A model generated the notes under the pieces. That model saw only the letters and a program-made list of their open reading frames with translations. It was not told the DNA's origin and did no database searches. From the NCBI GenBank assembly GCA_014843695.1, contig CM026387.1, forward strand, positions 66,756,139-66,820,138: 64,000 nucleotides of DNA, written 5' to 3'. Positions 49,701 through 61,700 of the stretch are shown here, one piece after another. Origin of the DNA: Archivesica marissinica (Eukaryota; Mollusca; Bivalvia; Venerida; Vesicomyidae). A program made the translations under genes and the position numbers. Position 1 is the first letter of the stretch. The number at the start of each line of letters is the position of its first letter.

Positions 49701-52700
49701 GTATTAATAAATTATTTATCAGCTGAAATGTGCCTTCCAATACATGTCGGTCTTCAAAATGTGGGGAAATTGGAGGAAGTTGATTTTCATTTTTGTTACA
49801 CTTGTGTTATTGAAGTTTGCGATATGCTTGGTCACAATACACGTACATGTATATATATACTATGAGTAATGTTTTTGTTCAATTTCATTACAGGATTTCA
49901 GAATAAATGCAGAACGGGCCAAGATGGAGCTAGATGGGCAAATGCGTAGTAACCGTGTCCTCCGAGTCCGGTTTGCCACCCATGGTGCAGCATTGAAAGT
50001 TCTAAACCTGTCTCCCTTTGTGTCCAACGAACTTCTAGAACACGCATTTTCACAGTTTGGTGAAATTGAACGTGCTGTTGTATGTGTTGATGATAGAGGA
50101 AGATCGTGTGGTGAAGGCATCGTAGAGTTTGCAAGAAAGCCTGGTGCACAGGCTGCATCAAAGCGTATCAATGAGGGGGTCTTCTTACTTTCTGCGTAAG
50201 TAGTCAAAAAATTTAATGATCACAATAATTATATACTTTTTGGGTTGTTCGTAATGTACATAGATTACACTGCATGGTTCTGGTGCGTTCAGATATTCAT
50301 AACTACCCGCTTGTTGGAGGAGATGTATATCAGGGTTCATTCTAGGTCCGATTTTTTGGAAGAGGTGAGAAATAAATTTCAATAAAATAGTGTTAAAATA
50401 AACATATAACCATTGAATAGAACATATGAATAGAAGAGAAGGAGTGCTTTATGGATCTGTAGTCCAGTGGTAACACGCTGCACTGGTAATCCAGGGATCG
50501 CAGGTTCGATCCCCAGTCTGACCCTAATAAAATTAACAGTCTTTCAGATGGGACGTTAAACCGAGGTCTCGTGTCGGTGCTTTACACTGTGCACGTAAAA
50601 GAACCAGAGGAGACTCTGGAATGGGTCTCTGTCTGTATCATTGCACTATCCTCCAAAAATCTAAAATGACTAATCTCTTCAGGAGGCGTCGCTCATATGG
50701 GCAACCAGTAGCAATGATAAATAAAACACTGGACAAAATGATGTATGGAAATTGTAAAATAGAATTATTTTTCTAGGGAGAAGTGGGGCTCTTCGGAGGG
50801 GGGTGAAGTCGGGGTCGTCGCCCTCTAAGATTAGCCCTGTATATATTGGTTTTAGCTATTACATATATATATATATGACCTGCCATTTCAAGATATCTTG
50901 TACTGGCCTGATTGAGGGGTTTTCAATAAAGTGACATAGAACTTGTATTGATATTGTGTGTAGGGTGAAACTTTGTGACAGGATAGATCAATGTTTGGTT
51001 TATATAGGTCAACACGGTCATGTATCCACTTTTTGTTGTGTCCATACATTGTATATAAATGCATCCTTCATTCTACTATTTCGAAGTAACATGGCATTAA
51101 AGGAAGTTTTATAGTAAATCATATGGAGGCATATTGAAGAAACATTGCATATATGCCATCATTGGAAGATGATGATATACTACTATCCCCTGAAATTGGA
51201 CTGTTGATTTGTAGCTGTACCTGCAGGCTAGTAACGGTAAATGCAGGTGTTACATATCATGACCTTTTTATCGGTGTCAAAATCCAACCAGGGCTGTCTC
51301 CTTCCATCTTGCCTGTGAACTTTCGCTCGTAGAATTGTCGCGTCACACGTGTGTTTTTACGTTTATTTATTGCCGCTACCGGTTTTCCATATGAGCGATG
51401 CCTCCTGAAGAGATTAGTTATTTTAGATTTTTGGAGGATGGTGCACGATACAGACAGAGACACATTCCAGAGTCTCCTCTGGTTCTTTTACGAGCACGGT
51501 GTAAAGCACCGACACGAGACCTTGGTGTAACGTCCCATCTGAAAGACTGTTAATTTTATTAGGGTCAGACGGGGATCGAACCTGCGATCCCTGAATTACC
51601 AGTCCAGACTTTTCACAGCATATTGATCATTTTATAGTGAAGTCACAGACATATTGTCCCATGTGTGCAAATCTCACCATTGGCGCTAATTGACTCAAAT
51701 AGTCCCCCAATTTGTCCATATAGTCTCACGTTTTTAGTTTTACTGTGTACTGTGCATATATCACAGCATGTGGATTGTCCCATTGCTCTGGTCGGAAATT
51801 CCGTCAACGGGTGTCAATATTATATGTACGTTTTTATTTAAATGGATGTAAATGCATTACTGTAATTTGCTGGCTTACATTTTTGTTTAGATAATTATCT
51901 CGGATACCACACCATTGTCCTGCCGTATAATATATTTTGAATTGAAATATGCAATATGTTGCAAAATTGATTCGTCCTCAAAATGTTTCGTACTCAACGG
52001 AAAATTTTGCCCTTTTGAGAACATGCAACATGAAAAAATGCCCTTTTTGTACCTGCGCCCTGCCCTTTATTCAGTCTGGGGGAAACACTAATGTAATTAT
52101 TGTGTTTGGCATGCATGCACAGTGTGCCTACCCACTAAGCTAGACTCCCATCCAAACCGTATTATCTGTAAACCAGAAACACTCTTTCTTGAAACTAAAC
52201 ACAAATGAAAATCTGTGCATTTTTCACTTGCATACAGTATATTAAAACTACAAACCGAACAGCCACATATCATGATACTTACAGATCAAATACCAAACTT
52301 AGGAAACAGGCTAAGCTATTTGCAATGTATAATTTTGTCTTATGCCTTTGAAACCTGAATGTTTGTTATACAGGTACCCAAGACCAATTCGTGTAGAAAT
52401 TCTGGAACAGAGAGATGAGGAGGATGGTCTCACAGAAAAGTTTGTACAGAGAAATGAGGGCTTTAGAAAGGATAGAGAAAAGGAACCACGCTTTGCTCCA
52501 CCCGGTTCATTCGAGTTTGAGTTTGGCAATAAGCACAGACAAATTGATGAAATGGAGAAGGAGAGAATTGATAGAGCCAAACAGGATATGGAAAATGAAA
52601 GAACACGGCTTGCTGAAGAAATGGAAACCGCAATCTTTGATTACCAGGCAGACCAAATCAGACAAGGTAAGTTTGAATTTGTATAGTCAAACCAGGGCTC

Positions 52701-55700
52701 GCGCTAGAGGGCGATTCGGGGTGAAATGGTCACTTTATTTTCCGTGACTTTGCCGACAATAGACATTAGGGCTTATTTCTGGAGGGCATACTTGCTAATT
52801 GATGGTAATCCGTATGTCACTAAATTTTGAGTCTCGAAATACACAAGGCGAAATACAGGCTGCGAGGCTAATCTCCCCCGACATCCGGATAATAAACGTA
52901 ATACATTCACTACGTAAAGCCAATCAGCCTATGTAAAATATCTATGTTGTGTGATGCAAGAAACCAATTTATAACAATCGAGTGTTCAAATAGGGTAATT
53001 TAGAGAATTGCAAATTTAGCCATTGTCGAAAATATGTTGGGAGTCTAGCTTGAGCCCTGCAAACCAGATTTTAGCAGTCATTTCAGGAGTGCATTACTGA
53101 AAACGGAAATGGCATGTACATATTGTGGGGGCAATTATCTAGTTTAATAGTAATTTGGCTGAGAACTCCAAATTCAATAAATTAATAAGAAAATTACATT
53201 TGGACCAATTCATTGATCAAAATCGTCACAAGCCGGCTCATCTGGATCCACACTTTTTGTTAGCCTATGTAGAGGTATGTGGTGTTGAAAGGGTTAAATG
53301 CTTAATTACTTATATTTTAATTTTTCGTCAAATAATTTTTTAAGTCGTTTCTTGTTTCGCCAATTGTGAAAATGGCGATCGCTAGCAGGAACCCTGATGC
53401 AGACAACATAGATCCAGCTAATCAGTGGTGTATCCCTACATCTGATCAGGATCTATGTTGCTTGCTATTTAACCATGTGTTTTAGCTCCACTACCCAAAT
53501 AGCAAACAACATATAACCTGAACAGAAGGCATGCACGTTCCATGCCGTCTTATCTGGTGCTATCCTATAATATTTGCAAAAGCTACTTTAGTAGTGATTA
53601 GCCAGGGCTCAAGCTAGACCCACATTTTGGAGAGAAGTGCGAAAGCATGCAGTTGCATCATCTACTGGTATATTTAATAAATTTCAACACAATAGGGTTA
53701 ATATAAACAATATGACCATTAAATACAATATTTGAATTAATGGAGCGTAACTTACTGGACAATATTTTGTCTGAAAATTGTAAAAAATAAATTAAGTGGT
53801 GCCTCAAAGGGCAAAGTCAGGGTCCCAAGGGTGACTACTTCGCCCATGTCGCACTGTTAGCAGGTTACGGGTTAAAGTGAAATCAAAGTTACCTGAAACA
53901 TTAGAGAATTGCATTTATGTTCATGACGACTTTGGAATATTAGTATTATTGGTTGTGCGACATTGAGAATGATTGCAAACATTTGGTAAGTCACATGCAT
54001 AATATGTAGAAACTAAATGTATTGTTGTATGTCAACAGATTTGATGAGACAACAAGAGGAGTTGAAGAGACTGGATGAGATGAAGAATGAACACATGAGG
54101 AGGAGACAGGAGATGGACATGAGGTCAGTGCTAACGAAAACTATAACAGACAGACCCAGGTCTTTTCCCCTCTGAAAATTGACAGGCCCTGATCTAAAGT
54201 GTGACCCCTCACTATTCAATTGCATAGTAGCTTTTCTGAAATACGTCGCCCTCATTTGTCCATAACGTTGCACAAACATCTCCGGTGGTAGTCCAAATGT
54301 TTGGTGACAGGGAGTCGCTCTCATCCAGCTAACCAGCTAATTAGGGAGATGTGGTGATGGGAAGTTGGGGACATGCATATTTATTCTATATATTTAATGT
54401 AAGCCTACATTTTCATGTACCTGATGCGTCTGAGCCGCCCAACTGTTAGTGCTTTGCCAAACTTCACAGATGGTGGCCGTCTAAAGATTGCAGTAACGTT
54501 TTAAAAAATATCTTCTCACAAACCACTAGACGGGATTTCAATGAAACTGTGCAGATATGATTGATGGACAATGCTCTATCAAAGTTATTAAAATTATGAT
54601 TACGGGAGCAAACATGGTAGTGGCCTGGGGTGACAAATGGGGATCAAATTTATTTTTCAATGACTATGGTCATGTCATTATATATCAAATCGTTCTTGTG
54701 AATTTTCTATCAAAATTGGGAGGATTATGTCATCTAAGTTTGCTATGGAATTGTCAAAAAGTTGTATTTGACCTCTCCCCTCGTGTTCTTCTCCGCTCAT
54801 GGAGTCATGTGAGTGATAATATGGCCATGATGGCCCTCGTGTTTTCCCATTTCCTCCCTCCATGAAGTACTGCATGGTTAAAATTAGCCTGCAACGTTAG
54901 GACCATGCGTTCTACGAAAATCTGATAGTACCTTAAATACCGTAAAACATTTGTTACACCTAATTTGAATGCTAGTATGTTCTACACAATCATACAAGTG
55001 TGTTTGTGACAAAATTGCTTCTGGTGTCCGATAGAATTTTACGGCTGACTGAAGCTGCCTAATCTAAATCTGGAGATGCTGTTGTTTTGGTTGCAAAAAA
55101 TGTGTTTTTCCCGATTGAAATCAAATGTCGTTAAAATGATCTGGTAGTGTTCATTTTAAGTGGGAATGGAATCCAAGTTCTTATCAATACGTAAATGGAA
55201 GTGTAGACTTCACAGTTACGGTATATGTTTAATGATAATAATATAAAAGGCCCTAGCCACATTCCTTAACATTAAGTAAACTGCATAGTTACCAAATCTC
55301 TTCCGATTAATCAGCATGTAAAAAACTGGATCATCTACATTTACGTTGTACATCCCATCACACGATTCCGAGCATAACTGGGAGTGTGTGTTTTACGTTT
55401 ATTTATCGTTGCTACTGGTTGTCCATATGAGCGACACCTCATGAAGATATTAGTCATTTTAGATTTTTGGAGGATAGTGCAATGATACAGACAGAGACCC
55501 ATTCCAGAGTCTCCTCTTGTTCTTTTACGTGCACAGTGTAAAGCACCGACACAAGACCTCGGTTTAAAGTCCCATCTGAAAGACTATTAATTTTATTAGG
55601 GTCAGACTGGGGATCGAACCTGCCATCCCTGGATTACCAGTTAACCGTGTTAACCATTAGACTACAGAGATCTGTCTGTGCCTAACTGGGATGCACTTTT

Positions 55701-58700
55701 GGCAGGGACAGTGGTTAAAAATCTGATTATGTGAAAAGGTTGAAATGAATTACATACTAAAAAAAACTTTATTTACTTTACAACGATTGCTAAGCAAGGT
55801 TTAACAATTTATATTAATCACTCTCGTTGGCGCAGATGAAAGCGTACATGTGGCCATTCGTGTGGGAGGAAACCGGAGTACCCGGAGAAAACCCACCTGT
55901 TCGATCTTGTTGTCACCGCATCTCACATACTTCCCAGTCTGAAGATCGAACCCGGGTTGCATTGGTGAGAATACCACTTCACTAATTGGACAGCCAGCTA
56001 CATACTAAATTATATACCGTCAAATCCAATCCATATATATTGATCAAAATAACTTTGAAGCATACAATGTACAATCATCTCAACAATATTAGCTCAAAAA
56101 TATAATACAGTACTTGTGTGCTGTTTAATGATAGTTGTAACCATGGCAACATGTATACACCAGGAGGAGAGAACAGCAGCAGATGCAGAGTGGAGGAAGT
56201 ATGGGAGATAGCATGCTGAGACAGGAAGATGACCGCCGCAGAGAGATGATGATGAGGGCATCTAACGCTATGAGTCGAGAACGTGACGGAAGCATGAGTC
56301 AAGTTCCCCTGGGGCCAACTAGGGGACCTGGTGGTCGACAAGATGAGATGATGATGAGAGGAGGGGTAAGTGAAAATGGCAAATAAAATAGCTTATCACA
56401 CAAGTGGGCAGTGCCTCACTGTAGTCAATATCATTTGGTGACCTATGGCATGTTTTGAAGCCCAACTACCGTTGGCTAGTAATATTGAATGAGTATTCAT
56501 CATGTGACACACTGTGACCACATCCTATAATACCAGAATTTACTAGTGATCATCAGCCTACTTCCTCGGCAGAAGAATATCGTATATTCTCAGCCATAAG
56601 TCAACTGTCGTCTCATCCAGAAATGTGAGCAAAGTACTTTGTCGACATGTGGACAAAAATTGTGAAAAAGGTGTTGATATATTTTTTATTATTTAAGCTT
56701 ATTTAACATCACTGCCCGTTGCCCATTTGTGTTTTATGTATGAGACTATGCCCAGATTCAGCCTGCGTATGTCTCGTTTAAGATATTAAGCTCGGTTTGA
56801 TTTTGTCCCCTCAAAAGTATATATGAATTTAAATTGACACAATAGTGGATTTAATTATTCAGCATGTTGGCTAATATTTAATGGTTGATGGTATTTGGTG
56901 TTCGGGATGATGAAAACGGGTGGACGGTGTTGCCAATAAACTGAAATATATATAAACATATTAGCTCTGCTTTGTCTGTTAGATGCCGAAGACCTTGTGA
57001 GTACATATACAAATGAACTATCAGCTTTGATAGATAAGCATGCCCCCTTACGTACAAAAACAATAACACAAAGACCTACTTGCCCTTGGTACACAGAAGA
57101 GCTTCATGACGCTAAACACACCAGGCGTAAGCTTGAACGCAAATGGCGTAAAACTAGACTCACAATTGACCACGAAATTTATAGGAGACAATGTGCCGAT
57201 GTAAACAAAATGCTTCGCAAAACGAGAGTAGACTACTTCGCAGATAAAGTTGCGTCTTGTGGACGTGATCAAAAGAGTCTATTTAAGATCACTAAACACC
57301 TATTGGAAGGTCCTAGTGCAGTTTCACTACCATCTGGCAAAACATCTGAGGAACTGGCACAGGATTTCAGTGACTTCTTTATCAATAAGGTAGAAGGCAT
57401 TCGAAATGATATAACATCAAACAATCATTCCAATGCAAGTGCTGTAGATACAGAAACTGAACATCAAGCTGATATTAGCCGTTTGCTAGAACTCAGTCCC
57501 GCATCAGAGGAGGAAGTAAAAAAACTGATAGTTCGTTCACCAAATAAATCCTGCGAGCTTGATCCAATCCCGACTTGGCTCCTGAAATCTTGCTTGACAG
57601 AACTTTTACCTATATTGACAAAGATTGTAAATATATCTATGGAAACTTCCAATGTACCAAAGTCTTTCAAAAGCTCTCATGTACGACCACTTTTGAAAAA
57701 ACCAAGTCTTGATGAAAACACACTTAAAAACTACAGACCTGTATCAAATCTACCTTATATCTCAAAGATTCTAGAAAAAGTAGTCAGCTCTCGCATTGAA
57801 GAACATTTGACACAAAACAATCTCCATGAAGAGTATCAATCAGCATACAGAAAATTACATTCAACAGAAACCGCATTACTGAAAGTTCAACATGACATCC
57901 TTCAATCACTGGACCAGAACAATGTTACAATATTAGTTCTACTCGATCTGTCAGCTGCATTCGATACAATTGATCACGACACGCTGCTACACCGCCTGGA
58001 ACACCATTTTGGTATTACTGACCAACCGCTCTCATGGATACGATCATATTTGACCGATCGTAGTCAAACTGTGTGCATTGATGACAAACGTTCAAAACCA
58101 GTTCACATGCATTTCAGTGTGCCCCAAGGATCAGTGTTGGGTCCAAAATTTTATACAATGTATACAAAACCTGTTGGTTCTATTTGCAAAAGGCATGGAC
58201 TTCACCATCATTTCTATGCTGACGATTCACAACTATACCTATCTTTCAAACCAACAGACAATCTATGTCAAACAGAAACAATACACCCATTGAAAGCTGT
58301 CTTCAGGAAATTGTATCTTGGATGCATAATAATATGCTAAAATTGAACTCTGACAAAACAGAAGTTATCGTTTTCGCTTCAAACCAAAATGCCAAAATGA
58401 TTGAAAACATGTCAGTAACTGTTGGAAACTCCACAGTTGAACCATCTTCATGTGTTAGAAACCTTGGGGCAATGCTCGACTCAAGGCTGAACATGGAGCA
58501 GCATGTCAACTCTGTCTGCAGGTCCTGCTATGGCCAAATACGGCAAATCGGTCATATTAGAAAATTCCTAACAGCTGATGCAACAAAAACTCTAGTCAAC
58601 TCATTAGTTACATCACGGTTAGACTATTGTAATATGCTGCTGACTGGGGTACCAAATACAATTCTGAACAAATTACAGAACGTCCAGAATACAGCAGCGC

Positions 58701-61700
58701 GCCTAATTACAAAAACGTCCCGATACGATCACGTGTCTCCAATCCTGAAGGAGCTCCATTGGCTGCCAATACAATACAGGGTCCAGTACAAGATCCTTAC
58801 TCTGACCTACAAAGCACTACATCATCAGGCACCGAAGTATATCACTAACCTCATGAGTGTATATCAACCAACACGAAACTTAAGATCAAAGAATAGCTCA
58901 CTTCGACTCGTGACACCAACAAATCGAACAGTAACATACGGAGACAGGAGTTTCGGAACAGCTGCGCCGAAATTATGGAATGCGTTACCACCAGGAATAA
59001 GAGACTCTGAGACATTGTGTTTATTCAAAAGATCATTGAAAACTCACTTTTTTGTGCAAGCACATGGAGATTAATGTTCGACAATACTCTGGACGTGCAT
59101 AAAGTGACTGTGTGTATATAACATATTATTAATTATTTTGGATTTGTAGCTACACTTATTTAATTTCGGATATACATGTTTTTTATCACTGCTAAAATGA
59201 CTTTTGTTTATCTATGTAAAATAGATTTATTTTACTTCATATTGTAATGTTGAAATACTTTTTGTTTTATTATTATGTCCTTTTGTATTTGTTCTTAAAC
59301 TTTATCTGTAAATTGCAATCATTATTTTAAGTATAAGGTTTATCTGTACTTTTACCACTTGACTTCTATTTTTGTACTTTTTATTCTATATGTGTTAATT
59401 GTTACATGAACATGTAAAGCGCTTTTGAACGTATAATTTTTATATGATAAAGGCGCTATATAAATATGGTATAATAATAATAGATGCACAATGCAGAATA
59501 CATGGATCCCGGAAACAGCAAGCCGTAGATGTATCATACAAGATCAGTGTGTGTTCGTCCATCTTTCATGATACAATATTTACACAACGCCATCAATCGT
59601 AATTCATTAATCCATATTTTATGTTACAATATTTACACAATGCCATCAATCATTATTCATCTGTCCATCTCTGATTGTGTAGTATTTACATAATGCATTC
59701 AATAGTAATCCTCTTTATATCAGCTGTAAATCCTAAATTCATCTGTCAAATGTTAACAATACAATATGTTCACACATTTATTTTGCAGCCTGGCATCCCA
59801 GGGGGTCCTGGTATGAGAGAGAGCCAGGGTGGCCAGAGAGGTCCGAGCAGTGCTCCTAGTGGTGCTGGTGGTGTCAGAGAGAGCCAGAGAGGCCCAGGCA
59901 CACCACCTATGCCACCACCGCCAGTACCGCCTGGTATGAACATGGAACAGAACAGATCTGCTGTAAGTACCATTGCTTCTGTATCCTCCGAGTTATATTA
60001 CAATCTTCGATCAATGCAGGCATTACAGTCAGTTTCTAGAAATAGCAGGGCTCATTCTAGAGGGCGACTTGGGCGAAATAGTCGGTCGCCCTAGGGGTGA
60101 AATAGTGGTCCTAGGGACCATGACTTGTCCCCTGGGGGCCCCACTTCTCCCAAGATTTTGTCCAGTAAGATACACTGGCTCATTATAAAGAACCCCTGTT
60201 TCTATTCAAATGTTGTATTTAATGGTCATATTGTGTCTTTTAAGCTTATCTTGATGAAATGATTAAATAACACAATTTTTAAGGACGTTACTCACTTCTC
60301 CCAAAAAGTATTACCTAGAATGAGCTCTGAATAGCAGTTGTATGTGCAAGTGATACACTTTTAAGGCACTATTAAGAATCATATTAATGATGTAGACAAG
60401 TTTGTGTTCAATGTGTTGTGGGTTGAATTGTGCTTTGAGATTACAAGCAGATTTTGGGTTAAGATTAAAACTGAAACTGTGAGGCTTCTTCCAGTAGATA
60501 AGCGCATAATGTCTTCACTTCTAGGTCCTGCAACTCTTTCTTGAGTCCACTTTTGTGTGTCTATGTTACAATATAGTACATTTGTTCCTTGCTACCCCGA
60601 CTTCCTTCCCTTGCTTCAGTTTTCATGGAATATGTCGAGTTATGTCCTGTTTGCACATTGCCATATTATAGATTTATAGTACATCTGGAATTTTGAGACT
60701 GCACACTTCTATGGTTTTTTTGTTCAAATGAATTTTGTCTAGCTATACATCTTCGATGATAAGTGCAAATTAGTGCGACTTTGATTATGAATTATGAACT
60801 ATATCTTGTTATATTTACTATTCTAACACGACCCAGCTAATAAAATACATACTTGTAGAGTAAAAATCTACCTTGGGTTATTCTGCGATATACCTACCTT
60901 GAACTATGCTGCACGCGCAAGTTTTATGAATGAAAGTCACGTGATGTTTTTAAATATTACCCTGGGAATTCGCGGAAGTGAGCTATTTTTAGAATCAGAT
61001 AATCTCTTGTCCGTCTTGTTTTTCTGTTAAGTAACGTTTCAGTTACTATTCTGTACAGTTTTATTTGACAAAATAAATAAAATTATTGATTAGTTACAAC
61101 TTGTGTTCATTTATGCACTAGATTGATATTTTCCATAAAAAATAACGTCATCACCCCTTACGCGGGAGGACATTTCGAAAGCCAAATACAGCAGTGTAGC
61201 ACCGCGTTTGAAGAAAATACTCCTTTGATTCTAGTCTAAAATTATTAGAAGTCGTGTTAGAATCGAAATAATAAGTATCAACTGTGGTATATCGCAGAAT
61301 AACCCTAGTTTGTCGTTCTTATGTGTAGAAATATATCACTTCGGCCATCGTGATATATTTCTACGCATAAGAACTTCAAACTCTTGGTTATTCTGCGATA
61401 TACCACGGTTGATACTTATTATTTCTTAATTATCTATCACTATTTACGCTTCAACCTTGTAGCCTAAGCTTCTGCAGTTTTCATTCAATTTAATTGATAT
61501 CAAGTAATGCGTATAGTATAGTACATGGTTGGTACTTTCTGGTCTCGTTACTTCGTGTTAGTACTTTGTTTTATCAATTATCTCAGATTGCTAGTCCCAT
61601 CATGAACATTCAATCAACTCTATAGAAGGTTTATTGTGTTAAAGCTATGACATGGGGCATGTGTCACACAATCACTGTTGACATCTTTCATCATTGAGTC

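Larger units (their letters stand above)
43758..49893 (+). other. DBHS gene intron 1 (6.1 kb)
   Basis: Two DNA transposons occupy about three quarters of this phase 0 intron: a Mutator-like element (44309-47142) and a hAT element (47856-49697). The acceptor is TTTCATTACAG. Confidence 0.8.
56979..59485 (+). mobile_element. L2/CR1-like non-LTR retrotransposon, 5'-truncated
   Basis: It holds a linker, a reverse transcriptase and a C-terminal tail, but no endonuclease. The 3' UTR ends GGCGCTATATAAATATGGTA followed by (TAATAA)n, a typical CR1/L2-group terminus. It lies sense to the host in intron 5 of the DBHS gene. A frameshift at about 58285 splits the ORF. Confidence 0.88.

Noticed and set aside
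50453..50530. Functional tRNA-Thr gene
   Set aside because: The A and B boxes and an anticodon-like hairpin are present, but the acceptor stem does not pair well and the sequence continues into a SINE body shared with ten other loci.
56261..56341. Antisense frame over DBHS exon 5
   Set aside because: It lies wholly opposite a well-supported exon and shows no features of its own.
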